From positions 454,570 to 518,569 of the forward strand of contig NZ_SMSK01000002.1 in assembly GCF_004354985.1 (NCBI RefSeq): 64,000 bases of DNA, read 5' to 3'. This document shows, piece after piece, positions 18,893 through 28,352 of the stretch. Source of the DNA: Segetibacter sp. 3557_3. Lineage in GTDB: Bacteria > Bacteroidota > Bacteroidia > Chitinophagales > Chitinophagaceae. A model generated the notes under the pieces. The model saw only the letters and a program-made list of their open reading frames with translations, was not told where the DNA came from and ran no database searches. How positions within the stretch are numbered: position 1 is the first letter of the stretch; the number at the start of each line of letters is the position of its first letter. The position numbers and the translations under genes are program-made.

Positions 18893-21800
18893 TTATTTGA
18901 AGATGATCGACGAGTCTGGCGGACGCTGCAGCAGGGGAGTGTTTACCTTATTGCCGAAGAACTTGTCGAAGTCCTGCCGGTAAGAAATACTTACCCCCTG
19001 GCGGTTTCTCCTGCCTACCGAACCTTCGGTAATGTCGAGGTTATTGCGACTAAATACAATTGCCCTCACCTTTCGGTTTTTCGAAAGAATGATCTCCACC
19101 GTAATATCCGGCAAAAACTGCAGTGCGCCAAGTTGCTGCGATGTAGCAGAATTGCTTCCCAATTTGAAATCCAGGTCACCCCCAACTGTTACAATTACTT
19201 TGTTATCCAGCAGCGACTTTCCAAGTTTGAAGTTTACTTGCTGCCGGTCAATCGTATTTGTGGCCGTCACATTTCCGCTAAAAAGGCTTTGGCTGTTGTA
19301 CAGCGAGGTACTCACGTCGAACTGGAGGCTTCTGTCGCCGGTGAGCCTGAACAGTAGGTTTGAAACAAGGCTGTTTACCTGCTTCGAAATCATCTGCGAA
19401 AGCGTATTGTAGCCTAGTGTTGTGAAATTACTTGCCAGGTTCCGACCCTCGCCATAAGGAGCGAAGCCACCGAATACAATCAGGTAAGTAACCTGCTTCA
19501 ACATTTCGTTATCGTCGGACTCCAGTTTCGCCAAAAACTTTACAAATGTATCATCGTTTTTAATCCCGGAACCTGTGGGAAAATCGAGGCGGAAACGGAT
19601 CGTAGGATTTTTCAGCCGGTCGGTCAACACCGCGTATACGTATACATCGTCTTTATAACCCTGGATCGTACTGCTTTGGTTTTGGCTGCCAACAAGGTCG
19701 CTCAATTTTACATTTTGGGCAATGTATAGCGCCTCTATCTGGATTTTTGCGTCAAAGGGATCACCATTCCACTCGATATAGCTTCCGGCATTTTCACGCA
19801 GAATAAAGGGCTTCTTTATAAAGGATTGGAAATTGAAATCGTAACTACCCGATACGATTTCGTAGCGGCCGTTGATGGTCAGATTTTCCGTTGTTCCCGC
19901 GTGAATCTTAAGACGTCCGTTACCATTCGCTTTAATGATGTCACCGGTAAGCTCGTCCAGGATAACGTCAATTTTCGCCAGCGGGTTTGCAGTAAGTTCA
20001 AGATCTACTACAATGTTGGTTTCGCCGCCTGTACTTACCTGGCGCATTTCGGTACCATATTGCTTAAAAACAATAAAGTCCGCCTCGCCGCTTTCCTTAC
20101 TATCGTTGGTGGGAATATAAATTTGAGAGCTGTCGGTAGGTTCGGCTACAATCGACATCCGCATATTTTCCTGGGGGCCGTCAAGGCTAAGTGAAGCGGT
20201 GCCAATTGCTGTTCCATAAAACTGTTTGTTGTCGGTAGATTTGGTATCGATCAGCAACATTCGCTTTGTGGTAATATCAAAATCAAACCGCATATTTCTA
20301 AATCCCTTATTATAAAGTTTGCCCCGAACCGAACCCGTATTTCCAAATTTGTCGCGGATAGAAAACTGACCAAAGTCGATATTGTCTTCGTGAAATACAA
20401 AAGTTGCACTGTTGATGGTATAGGTAACCTGGGTGAACTTTACCAAAAGGCTGCCATCCCGGATGGCTACCCTGCCCAATAATTGCGGCCGGTTTGGATT
20501 TCCGTTGATTGATAACTCCCCGGTTGCAAACCCTGACACGTTGTCGAACACGGTTCCAAGAAAGCGGTTCAGCAGGTCGATCTTTGTATTGTTGAGTCGA
20601 ATGGTAGAGGTAAGTGGTGCAGAAACCGAGTCGCCTATATCGTAAGATCCCGAGGCAGTCAGGCTGTAGAGTTCGTTTAGCGACTCAACGTTAAACACCA
20701 CTTTTTTATTGGTGCTGTTATATCCACCTTTAATCAGTACCACCCCGATCGAATCGTTATCCAGCCGGAACTGGTCCGCCCTGAGATTGCCCTCTACATT
20801 AAACTTACCAAAGAAGTCTTTCAGCACGATCTCTCCGCCAGCAATACCCTCTAAACGGGGATCTGATGTAATAAATGGAGCAAAGTCGCCGATGTTCAGG
20901 TTTCTTAAACGTATTGCAAGATTGTTCTGGTTATTGTCTTCCTCGTAGGTTGTTTCAACAGCTATTTCCTGGTCGCCCTGGGTAAAACGTACTTTATCGG
21001 CCGAAACAAAATTCTTCCTGATGATAATCTGACCTTCTTTCTCGAGCCGCCAACGTTTGTCGTTAAGTACAAATTCCGACGGTCGTAAATCAATCGTAAC
21101 CCCATCTTTTAAGGTGACAACCGAAGCATTAAAGTCGAGATCATTTAATGCAGTGTTTGCGCGGGTTTGTAAACTTACTTCTGAACTGTCTTTCCTTGCT
21201 ACCACGTTGAAGTGAGTTAGCGGAAACGAAGCACTGTCGCTTACTGAAATATTATCAATATCACCCGTAAGCTGGAGATTTTCAAGGTTGCCTTTGCCAT
21301 CGAGTACCGTATTTGTAAAACGGTATTGTCGGTAAGCCAATTCGGGTACGCTTGCCTTTACCGCGAAAATGGTGTCAATCGTATTGATGTTGCCTGCTAT
21401 TTCGCTGTTGCTAAAACCTGAAAGATGAGGGTCGAGCAACTGGGTATAGCCTTCAACGTTGCGGGTGTTGATAAGAAAAGCAAAGCGCTGGTCTTTTGGG
21501 GTGCTCCGCGGTTTATTAATGTAGGACGGATAATATTGGTGCAGGAACAACTGGAAGCTATTTGGCAGGTCGAGAATGCTGTACTCGCCTTGTACGCTGG
21601 CATCGAACTCGTTACTGTTTAGCGATAACATGCGCTGGTTGCCTTCAAGCCGCGACTGTAAACTTAGGGAGTCAAGGTTCAGGCGGGTGCTGTCGTGAAG
21701 AAAGGTCGCGTTGAAAATTTTTACCGAACCGAGAAACTGGTCAATGTTACGGCCGCTGAAGTCAAGGTCAAAGAGACCGCTCAGTTCAAATCGCTCGTTG

Positions 21801-23788
21801 GTAAAATTGAGGTTTTGGAGGTTCGTTTTCACCAGGTCGCCAAGTACGTTGAAACGCGGCTGGGTATTCGTCAGGTCAATTTTAACGGTTGTAGTGATGT
21901 CCAGGTTTTCATCGTCAACCTTCAGGGTTCCATCAAACTGCTTTCTTTGAAAAACCCCTTCGATGCCGATATTTTTATAGTTGTAGTTGTGAAATTCGAG
22001 CTGCTGGAAGTTTCCGGTCAGGTTAGTACGCAGCGTGTTCATATTTAGTCCGGTGCCGTTTACGGTTCCATCAAACGATACACGGCCGAGTTCTGGTGAT
22101 TGCAGGAATTTGCCCAGGTTAAATTGTTTTGTCACCAGCCGCCCGTTGTAAACAGGAGAGCCTTTGGCGGGTAGTTCCATGCTTAGGTTTGTACTAAATC
22201 CACCCAGTGATGTGCTGAAAGTGCCCGCAGTAATAAACTTTGAAATGGTACCATTGAAGTCGCCCTTGAATTGTACCGTACCAAGACTCGGCAGAGAAGG
22301 TGAAGTAACTTTTGCTACTTCGGGCACAAAAAGCACAACGTCGTTGTAAGTTGTGCGCAGGCTTCCGCCAGTGAAGCTGATACGGCTGGTGTTAATGTCG
22401 GGTAAGCCAACAATCTTTACGTTGCCGCTTAAAGTTGTATTGCTTCCTGCATTGACAAACAGCTTTTGAATACTCAGGTTTGCCACGGTGCCGGTGCCAA
22501 TACCTGAAATACTTATTCTTTTGTTCCAGGCTTTTGCTTCAGGTGCAAAAAACGCAAGATCGTCGCTGTCAATTTCGGTATTTAAAAAGCGTGCATGCAT
22601 GGTGACCTTATTCATATAGTCACCAAAATCGGTGTTGAAATTGGAAAAGCTCATCGCATAGTAATTTTGCAAATGGCTTTTAGGCGTTATCAGGTCAAGG
22701 TTGGCAAATTCCATAATCTCAGGGGTTAGCCTGAACTGCGCTTTTAGCTTTCTTACTTCGAAGCCGCTACGCTCTTTACCCGAAAGGTCAACCCTCGCCC
22801 TGATGGTATCCTGGATAAAGCTTACATCGCTTAAGCTCCCGTTTAGCTTATCGAATCGAAGGTGCAGACCGTCGAAGTGTTGATAGACTGCACGATCCGT
22901 TCGCTTTTCGTTGTAGAAGCTTCCATTTCTGATTTTGATCTTTCCAACGGTAAGCCTGATATTTCCGGGATTAAAATAGTACTCAGGTTCTGCAGACTTT
23001 ACCGGTTTGCGTTTGAGACTATCCGGTCGGAGACCTTCAAAATTCAGTATTGAGAAAAGTGGCTTATCCAGGTCCAGCTCATTAATTTCAATGGTGCCTT
23101 TGTCCATATTGAAATTCTCGGCGTCCAATTGCAGGCTTCCAAGTTTTACTTCCATTTTCTGGCCGATCCATCGATCATCCTGTACAAGTAAAACATTCTT
23201 GAAATCGAGTACTTTCAGGTCGAACTTCAAGGCTCCGCCAGCAGATTTCTTTTTTTTCTTTGGAGAGGGAGCGGAGAAATAGTCGACGAGAAAACCGTAG
23301 TTCCAGGTAGAATCTTTGCGGCTGAGGTGAATTTGGGCATCCTGTAAGCCTGCAAATTTAAGAACAATCGTATCCTGCAAAAAGAACCAGTCTGTAATCC
23401 TTACCTTAAGTTGATCAGCATATAATAGCGTATCACGTTGTTGATCCCTAACAAGGGTGCCTTCGAGGTTCATCCGGTTAAAAAAAGCAAAACTTACATG
23501 TTTGATGCTTACCTGGGTTTCAAGTTCCTTCGAAAGCTTCTTTGTAACCTTGCCGACGATCCAATTCTGAACCAACTCAGTTTGAAGAAGAATCCAAACC
23601 AATAGTACGAGTCCAAGAATACTCAGGATAATCCGGGCCGTTATCTTAAGGAATTTCTTCAGGTGAGTGGTGATTTGAATTTTTGTAAAAATAACGAAAC
23701 GGGGAGCGGAGCACAAATTCCAATCCAAAATGGTATAAACAATAACATAACGTAAGTGAATGTACCACTGGGTGGATAAACCCGTCAA
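18893..23788 (-). CDS. tamB: TamB-like translocation/assembly module protein (DUF490/AsmA-like)
   Basis: A protein of up to 1631 residues, made almost entirely of beta strands typical of the TamB/AsmA superfamily bridging the periplasm. A membrane helix (ARIILSILGLVLLVWILL, about residues 50-67) anchors it in the inner membrane. The C-terminal 400 residues contain the DUF490-like pattern (GRYEIVSGSYDFNFQSFIK; VNFKLGKSLLDNKVIVTVG; SISYRQDFDKFF). It is likely to move lipids or to assemble barrel proteins with the outer membrane. The listed start is the upstream ATG, giving about 48 residues before the helix. The helix is usually right at the N terminus, so a closer non-ATG start is possible; no in-frame ATG occurs between. 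About 290 bases without a gene separate it from ribBA. Confidence 0.85.
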   Translation of the reverse strand: MTGLSTQWYIHLRYVIVYTILDWNLCSAPRFVIFTKIQITTHLKKFLKITARIILSILGLVLLVWILLQTELVQNWIVGKVTKKLSKELETQVSIKHVSFAFFNRMNLEGTLVRDQQRDTLLYADQLKVRITDWFFLQDTIVLKFAGLQDAQIHLSRKDSTWNYGFLVDYFSAPSPKKKKKSAGGALKFDLKVLDFKNVLLVQDDRWIGQKMEVKLGSLQLDAENFNMDKGTIEINELDLDKPLFSILNFEGLRPDSLKRKPVKSAEPEYYFNPGNIRLTVGKIKIRNGSFYNEKRTDRAVYQHFDGLHLRFDKLNGSLSDVSFIQDTIRARVDLSGKERSGFEVRKLKAQFRLTPEIMEFANLDLITPKSHLQNYYAMSFSNFNTDFGDYMNKVTMHARFLNTEIDSDDLAFFAPEAKAWNKRISISGIGTGTVANLSIQKLFVNAGSNTTLSGNVKIVGLPDINTSRISFTGGSLRTTYNDVVLFVPEVAKVTSPSLPSLGTVQFKGDFNGTISKFITAGTFSTSLGGFSTNLSMELPAKGSPVYNGRLVTKQFNLGKFLQSPELGRVSFDGTVNGTGLNMNTLRTNLTGNFQQLEFHNYNYKNIGIEGVFQRKQFDGTLKVDDENLDITTTVKIDLTNTQPRFNVLGDLVKTNLQNLNFTNERFELSGLFDLDFSGRNIDQFLGSVKIFNATFLHDSTRLNLDSLSLQSRLEGNQRMLSLNSNEFDASVQGEYSILDLPNSFQLFLHQYYPSYINKPRSTPKDQRFAFLINTRNVEGYTQLLDPHLSGFSNSEIAGNINTIDTIFAVKASVPELAYRQYRFTNTVLDGKGNLENLQLTGDIDNISVSDSASFPLTHFNVVARKDSSEVSLQTRANTALNDLDFNASVVTLKDGVTIDLRPSEFVLNDKRWRLEKEGQIIIRKNFVSADKVRFTQGDQEIAVETTYEEDNNQNNLAIRLRNLNIGDFAPFITSDPRLEGIAGGEIVLKDFFGKFNVEGNLRADQFRLDNDSIGVVLIKGGYNSTNKKVVFNVESLNELYSLTASGSYDIGDSVSAPLTSTIRLNNTKIDLLNRFLGTVFDNVSGFATGELSINGNPNRPQLLGRVAIRDGSLLVKFTQVTYTINSATFVFHEDNIDFGQFSIRDKFGNTGSVRGKLYNKGFRNMRFDFDITTKRMLLIDTKSTDNKQFYGTAIGTASLSLDGPQENMRMSIVAEPTDSSQIYIPTNDSKESGEADFIVFKQYGTEMRQVSTGGETNIVVDLELTANPLAKIDVILDELTGDIIKANGNGRLKIHAGTTENLTINGRYEIVSGSYDFNFQSFIKKPFILRENAGSYIEWNGDPFDAKIQIEALYIAQNVKLSDLVGSQNQSSTIQGYKDDVYVYAVLTDRLKNPTIRFRLDFPTGSGIKNDDTFVKFLAKLESDDNEMLKQVTYLIVFGGFAPYGEGRNLASNFTTLGYNTLSQMISKQVNSLVSNLLFRLTGDRSLQFDVSTSLYNSQSLFSGNVTATNTIDRQQVNFKLGKSLLDNKVIVTVGGDLDFKLGSNSATSQQLGALQFLPDITVEIILSKNRKVRAIVFSRNNLDITEGSVGRRNRQGVSISYRQDFDKFFGNKVNTPLLQRPPDSSIIFK

Positions 23789-23914
23789 TGGGTTTGTGCT
23801 GGTGTAAGATAACTGGTTTTCGTGTCTTTGCTTGCAGGGGCCGATGGAGCCATTGGTTTACAAGGGCAACATTGCTCAATGCTGCAGCGCTGTTAACAGG
23901 GGTTTCCCATTACC

Positions 23915-24958
23915 TCAGCGCAGCAGCTCCTGCAGTATCCAGGCCGCGCGGCGAAGGTCAGTTTCGGTATGGAGCGCATTTACAACAAGCCGATTAACGG
24001 GCGTACCCGATGGATCAGGATAAGAAAAAGACGATATCAGGAGCCGGTGCGAGTCAAGAGCAGGTTGTGGCAGGTTTTTCTTTAGCAAAAAGATCGGTAA
24101 TGCCGGGTGATTAATGATCCCTGGTACGTCCTTAAGTAGCGCAATAAATAGGGCAATGTTCTCCTTTAGTTTTCGCAACTGCTCAAAATATATATGTTGC
24201 CCGTTTAAGTAGGCGTATACCGAGGGGGGCGCAATTGGCGTGGTACTGGTAAAATACGGCGATTGTCTTAATAGCGCCGCCGTTGCATGACTACAACTTA
24301 CCGCTCCACCATTAATGTGAAGTGCTTTCGATAAGGAGTAAGTCAATATAAACTCAACATTGGAAAGCCGGGGTAAGCTATGTGAAATGCCTTCACCTCC
24401 CGGTCCAAGGCAACCGATACCATGCGAGTCGTCGATGATACAGGTGATCCGTTTTTCGGGCTTAATGCTACTCAGGAAAGAAAAGTCCTGGACACAGGCT
24501 TTAAGCGGACTTACGGAATCAGCAAGTAGAATAAAGTATTTCTCGTCCGACTCGTTTATTGCCTGCACCATTTCCTTTTTCCAATGGCGCTGTAGCGGAG
24601 GAATCCCATTTTGGATGGCCGGATGGGTGTCGGGTGCAACAAAGCAGTTTTTAGTATTTTTTGCAAGCAAGTCTACAATTGCTTTTCCAGCCAGGAATCC
24701 TGAAGAAAACGTTACCGTTTCTTCGCTGCCGGTTAGCCAGGAAAGTTGCTTTTCAAACTTGTCGTAAATATCAAGGCGGGTATTGGATAATCGGGATGAT
24801 GGATGTAATAAACCATACTTGCGCAACCCTTCCTCCACAAGCGAAAGGTAGCCGGGATGGTGACCAATCCCTAGGTAAGAATAACCTGAGAAGAATAGGT
24901 ACTCCTTGCCATTTACCAATGTTGTTCTGCCCGGGGCCCGTTCAAGAAGGTACGTCAT
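23915..24958 (-). CDS. Alpha-oxoamine synthase family PLP enzyme (BioF/Kbl-like)
   Basis: A 347-residue fold-type I PLP enzyme. The PLP-binding lysine is in TYSLSKALHINGG (Lys211). The preceding DDSHGIG (residues 176-182) holds the aspartate that pairs with the pyridine nitrogen and a histidine that stacks on the ring, a hallmark of 8-amino-7-oxononanoate synthase, glycine C-acetyltransferase and serine palmitoyltransferase. It should condense an acyl-CoA with an amino acid. It is shorter than the usual 380-400, mostly at the N terminus. Without neighbours for biotin or sphingolipid genes I cannot name the substrate. The start of the TamB-like gene lies about 130 bases downstream, on the same strand. 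Confidence 0.82.
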   Translation of the reverse strand: MTYLLERAPGRTTLVNGKEYLFFSGYSYLGIGHHPGYLSLVEEGLRKYGLLHPSSRLSNTRLDIYDKFEKQLSWLTGSEETVTFSSGFLAGKAIVDLLAKNTKNCFVAPDTHPAIQNGIPPLQRHWKKEMVQAINESDEKYFILLADSVSPLKACVQDFSFLSSIKPEKRITCIIDDSHGIGCLGPGGEGISHSLPRLSNVEFILTYSLSKALHINGGAVSCSHATAALLRQSPYFTSTTPIAPPSVYAYLNGQHIYFEQLRKLKENIALFIALLKDVPGIINHPALPIFLLKKNLPQPALDSHRLLISSFSYPDPSGTPVNRLVVNALHTETDLRRAAWILQELLR

Positions 24959-25364
24959 ATGCTAAGCTTTGGTTACCGACATTTAGCTGTATTATTGGCA
25001 ATTCCGCACTGTGATGTTGGCACTGCTGCAAAGTTCAACAAACAAATTCACCGAACTGTTTCAGTGGTGCAAAAATACTTATTTAGAGGTGTTCATTTTT
25101 ACAAGTTGTATTAATGCTCAATACAATACCTTATTGAAATTGTAGATCGCTGAATCTGTGTACCAATGCAGGTACCTGTTCATAAGCTACCCGGTATCAT
25201 TGAAGTTAGGGGGCATTTACAGGGGTATGCCATTAATAAGATGGCAATAATCATAGCGGTTTATTTCTGTCGATTGTTGAATCAACCGTACAAGCGAGCG
25301 TGGCAAGTAAAGCCCGGAAAGGTTCATCTGTTCGTCACCAAAAAAAGACTCATTAAAAAGAAAA
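24959..25364. other. Intergenic region, nothing recognised
   Basis: These 406 bases lie upstream of the alpha-oxoamine synthase gene and downstream of the tRNA-Leu terminator. One plus-strand open frame (25166-25480) runs across the terminator and tRNA and is therefore spurious. I see no other gene. The promoter of the synthase gene should lie here. Confidence 0.4.
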
Positions 25365-25390
25365 AAACCTTTCCCGGGAGAGAAAGGTTT
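25365..25390 (-). terminator. Terminator after tRNA-Leu(GAG)
   Basis: On the minus strand AAACCTTTC pairs with GAAAGGTTT across an eight-base loop (TCTCCCGG) and is followed by TTTTCTTTTT. It begins a few bases past the tRNA 3' end. Confidence 0.8.
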
Positions 25391-25392
25391 TG

Positions 25393-25476
25393 TGCGGAAG
25401 AGGAGATTCGAACTCCCACGGCTGTTACCCCGCTACCACCTCAAAGTAGTGCGTCTACCAATTTCGCCACCTCCGC
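25393..25476 (-). tRNA. tRNA-Leu (anticodon GAG)
   Basis: Read on the minus strand, the acceptor arms GCGGAGG and CTTCCGC pair (one G-U) with discriminator A. The D arm holds AATTGGTAGACGC, the anticodon stem CTACT/GGTAG closes the loop TTGAGGT with anticodon GAG, a long variable arm follows, and the T arm is GGGAG TTCGAAT CTCCT-like. The long variable arm and D-loop pattern are those of class II leucine tRNAs. CCA is not encoded (the next bases are CAA). Length is 84 nt. Confidence 0.92.
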
Positions 25477-25487
25477 TTGAAGTGCTG

Positions 25488-25495
25488 CAAATTTA
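25488..25495 (-). promoter_or_regulatory. Bacteroidota-type -7 element for tRNA-Leu(GAG)
   Basis: On the minus strand TAAATTTG lies 11 bases upstream of the tRNA 5' end and matches the TAnnTTTG consensus. A TTTTTG lies 15 bases further up, a little close for a -33 element. Confidence 0.5.
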
Positions 25496-25516
25496 GGGAT
25501 TCAACCATTTCAAAAA

Positions 25517-26668
25517 TTATTTCTTTAGTACAATTCTAAACGTGGTGCCTTTACCTGGTTCGGAGCTTTTTACAAATATCTGCCCGCGATGGTATTGCTC
25601 AACGATCCGCTTGGTAAGTGTTAATCCAAGTCCCCATCCGCGTTTTTTGGTTGTAAAGCCGGGATTGAAAACTTTGCCAATATTCGCCTTACTGATCCCT
25701 TTGCCATTGTCTTTTACATCGATCAATACCGCCGACGTTTCATCTTGTATCTGAACGTCAATCTTGCCTTTGCCCTCCATTGCGTCCAGCGCGTTTTTTA
25801 ACAGGTTTTCTATTACCCAGTCGAAGAGCGGGGGGGAAATCATAGCAGGAATAAGAGCGTCGTTGGTATTAAGGTTGATCTGTACTTTTCCGCTTGCCCT
25901 TTTTTTGATGTAGTCGATCATACTGCTTACCTGCTCAACCAGGTTCTTTTCCTCCAGTTTTGGCGTACTGCCGATTTTACCAAAACGATCACTGATCAGC
26001 TTCAAGCGGTTGACATCTTTTTCAATTTCTACAACCATTTTTTCAGCACCGGGTACATCGCGAAGTACCTCAACCCATCCCTCGAGACTTGTTACGGGGG
26101 TGCCCAATTGATGGGCGGTTTCTTTTGCAAGGCCGGCCCATACCTGGTTTTGGGTATTCTGGTAGCTCGTTCGCTGCGCGATAACCGTAATGGTGATAAA
26201 CAGGCCTACAACGATGAGCTGTATAATCGGGTAGTAACGGACTTCCTTTTGCAGCTGGCTCTCGCCATAGTAATACCGGTTGGCCATATAGGGTCGCTCA
26301 CTGATGACCAGCTCGATGGGTTGGTGTTGCTTTCGGAACTCCTGTAATTTTCGCGGCAGGTAACTTTTATCGGCGTTTACAAGCGACGAGTCGATGTTGA
26401 CATAGCTATTGGTGATGCTATCCTTTTCATTTGTTTCGATAATGGGTATGTCGTCGTTTTCGGTAGCTATTCTTGTTGCAAGCGTGATATCGGTTTGGTC
26501 GGTTGCATTCATGATGGTCTTCTGTGCTTCGACCCATGCTTCAATTTTCTGTTTTTCTTCTTTCCCGATTTTTTTGCTGAGGTAGTCTGAGTAAAAGATT
26601 GTTCCGCTAACGATCAATATTGCAATGAGGGTCAAAAACATGCGCAGGTTAAACCATTGTTGGATCAT
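25517..26668 (-). CDS. Sensor histidine kinase
   Basis: A 383-residue inner-membrane sensor kinase. Helices are visible at about residues 10-27 (FLTLIAILIVSGTIFY) and 147-164 (PIIQLIVVGLFITITVI), enclosing an extracytoplasmic domain of about 115 residues. The phospho-acceptor is His186 in AKETAHQLGTPVTSLEGW, a Bacteroidota variant with HxxGTP in place of HExxTP. The N box (ENLLKNALDAMEG, Asn292), G1 box (DNGKGI) and G2 box (GWGLGLTL) of the ATPase domain are intact. No response regulator is adjacent, so it is an orphan in this window. The glycosyltransferase gene is divergent and its upstream ATG would overlap this start. Confidence 0.9.
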   Translation of the reverse strand: MIQQWFNLRMFLTLIAILIVSGTIFYSDYLSKKIGKEEKQKIEAWVEAQKTIMNATDQTDITLATRIATENDDIPIIETNEKDSITNSYVNIDSSLVNADKSYLPRKLQEFRKQHQPIELVISERPYMANRYYYGESQLQKEVRYYPIIQLIVVGLFITITVIAQRTSYQNTQNQVWAGLAKETAHQLGTPVTSLEGWVEVLRDVPGAEKMVVEIEKDVNRLKLISDRFGKIGSTPKLEEKNLVEQVSSMIDYIKKRASGKVQINLNTNDALIPAMISPPLFDWVIENLLKNALDAMEGKGKIDVQIQDETSAVLIDVKDNGKGISKANIGKVFNPGFTTKKRGWGLGLTLTKRIVEQYHRGQIFVKSSEPGKGTTFRIVLKK

Positions 26669-26716
26669 ATATCTAAAATAGAAAAGCTTTGTGTTAATTT
26701 ACCCTTTTATATAAGC

Positions 26717-27736
26717 GTGCAAACATACCCCTCCGTAGCCATTGTTATCCTGAATTATAATACCAGGCATTACCTTGAGCAGTTTCTTCCCTTTGTTCTC
26801 GCTTCTGATTATCCGGATAAACAGGTGGTGGTTGCTGACAATGCCTCCACCGACGACTCGGTAAGCTGGGTAAGAAGCCACTTTCCCGGGGTAAAGGTGC
26901 TGGTCAACGATCGGAACTATGGTTTTGCTGAAGGGTATAACCAGGCGCTTAGGCAGGTAAAAGCAGACTATTATGTGTTGCTGAATTCAGACGTTGAAGT
27001 AACCAGTGATTGGATCATGCCTGTAATAGCTATGTTCGAGGCAGATGAAAAACTCGCCGCATGCCAGCCGAAATTGTTATCGTACCACAACCGTCACCTG
27101 TTTGAATATGCCGGCGCCGCAGGTGGGTGGATAGACGCCCTGGGTTACCCCTTTAGTATGGGGAGGGTTTTTGAGATTTGTGAAACGGACAATGGACAAT
27201 ACGATACTGCCTCCAGGATATTTTGGGCAAGCGGGGCTGCGATGTTTGTGCGTGCAAAAGTGTATCATGAACTAAATGGCCTTGATCCCTATTTTTTTGC
27301 GCACCAGGAAGAGATTGATCTTTGTTGGCGGATGCAGCTCGCAGGTTATGCGATTAAGAGCTGTCCGCAATCAATCGTTTACCATGTCGGTGGGGGCACC
27401 CTTCCACAGAGTGACCGAAAAGTTTTCCTGAACTTTAGAAACAACCTGGTGATGGTTACCAAAAACTGGCCCCCAACGATGCTGTGGTGGAAATTGCCGT
27501 TGCGGATTGTGCTGGATGTTGTATCGGCGATGCAGGCTTTGCTCGCGGGTAAAAGGGGATTTGCGCGGGCGGTAGTGCAGGCCCATTTTGCGTTTTACAA
27601 ATGGTTGTTCAGCACTAAGCGGGAGAACCTTTTTTCGAGGGGGCGAAACGGCAAAATACACGGGGTTTTTAGCGGAAGTATTGTGTGGGCATATTTTATA
27701 AAGAATAAAAAAACTTTTAACGAAATCGTGCAATAG
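26717..27736 (+). CDS. Glycosyltransferase family 2
   Basis: A 339-residue protein of the GT2 type. The N terminus has the nucleotide-sugar strand (VAIVILNYNT) and the acidic pair DNASTDDSVSWV; the metal-site region reads YYVLLNSDVEVTSDW, and a later acceptor-side block reads FFAHQEEIDLCWRMQLAGY. It resembles the rhamnosyltransferase-like group of inverting enzymes. I chose the GTG at 26717 because the upstream ATG (26657) would put 20 unconserved residues before the first strand and overlap the divergent kinase gene. No sugar-biosynthesis genes are adjacent. The acceptor is unknown. Confidence 0.82.
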   Translation: MQTYPSVAIVILNYNTRHYLEQFLPFVLASDYPDKQVVVADNASTDDSVSWVRSHFPGVKVLVNDRNYGFAEGYNQALRQVKADYYVLLNSDVEVTSDWIMPVIAMFEADEKLAACQPKLLSYHNRHLFEYAGAAGGWIDALGYPFSMGRVFEICETDNGQYDTASRIFWASGAAMFVRAKVYHELNGLDPYFFAHQEEIDLCWRMQLAGYAIKSCPQSIVYHVGGGTLPQSDRKVFLNFRNNLVMVTKNWPPTMLWWKLPLRIVLDVVSAMQALLAGKRGFARAVVQAHFAFYKWLFSTKRENLFSRGRNGKIHGVFSGSIVWAYFIKNKKTFNEIVQ

Positions 27737-27785
27737 GTGTGTAGATATCAACCTGCCCCTTATTTTTGCAACGCAATCGTAAACT

Positions 27786-27989
27786 ATGGTAAACGAATTA
27801 AAGGAGCACAAGCAGAAGGATATCGGTTACAACTGGGCGAATTCATCGCAGTTTCTTTTTTATATCCAGGTGTTTTGCATAATGGCGTTCCTGCTGGGCG
27901 GATGTTATAAATTGTACACTGAGCGTTATCATGGTCGCCCCGATGTGGAAGTTCCGGATAACACGTTGTACAGTCCGAAGTATAAATAA
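27786..27989 (+). CDS. Small single-pass membrane protein
   Basis: A 67-residue protein with one membrane helix (about residues 23-41, SQFLFYIQVFCIMAFLLGG) followed by a polar tail. I do not recognise the family. A -7-like TATTTTTG lies at 27761-27768, ahead of the ATG, so it may have its own promoter. It lies 50 bases after the glycosyltransferase and just before the tRNA-Gly promoter. Confidence 0.5.
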   Translation: MVNELKEHKQKDIGYNWANSSQFLFYIQVFCIMAFLLGGCYKLYTERYHGRPDVEVPDNTLYSPKYK

Positions 27990-27995
27990 AAAAGA

Positions 27996-28026
27996 TTTGG
28001 TGGAATGCCGGTGATGTTTATTTTTG
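27996..28026 (+). promoter_or_regulatory. Bacteroidota promoter for the tRNA-Gly/tRNA-Leu pair
   Basis: TTTG at 27996-27999 is followed after exactly 19 bases by TATTTTTG at 28019-28026. This matches the Bacteroidota housekeeping consensus TTTG-N19-TAnnTTTG. The tRNA-Gly starts about 74 bases downstream. Confidence 0.72.
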
Positions 28027-28099
28027 CACTCCTTTAAACAACAAACAAGGCCTTAGATTTGGAGATTTAAAAGGGAAAATCACCAGGTTCTTGATTAAT

Positions 28100-28175
<76 letters not shown>

Positions 28176-28179
28176 AAAT

Positions 28180-28205
28180 CCGCCTTCCAGAGGCGGTTTT
28201 TTTTT
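28180..28205 (+). terminator. Terminator between the two tRNA genes
   Basis: CCGCC (28180-28184) pairs with GGCGG (28192-28196) across TTCCAGA and is followed by nine T. It lies between tRNA-Gly and tRNA-Leu, so tRNA-Leu would need partial read-through or its own promoter. Confidence 0.8.
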
Positions 28206-28211
28206 GGGTAC

Positions 28212-28297
28212 ACCCGGGTGGTGGAACTGGTAGACACGCAGGACTTAAAATCCTGTTCCCCGCAACGGGAGTGTGGGTTCAATTCCCATCCCGGGTA
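28212..28297 (+). tRNA. tRNA-Leu (anticodon UAA)
   Basis: Acceptor arms ACCCGGG and CCCGGGT pair perfectly with discriminator A. The D arm has AACTGGTAGACACG, the anticodon stem CAGGA/TCCTG closes the loop CTTAAAA with anticodon TAA, a long variable arm follows, and the T arm is GTGGG TTCAATT CCCAT. No CCA is encoded. 86 nt. The decayed accessory region begins just downstream, so this gene may mark an integration site. Confidence 0.93.
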
Positions 28298-28352
28298 CGT
28301 GAAAATCAAGCAGTTATGAGTAATAATCATGGCTGCTTTTTTGTTTTCTTAA

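Noticed and set aside
25166..25480. Plus-strand 104-residue frame
   Set aside because: It crosses a terminator and a tRNA gene.
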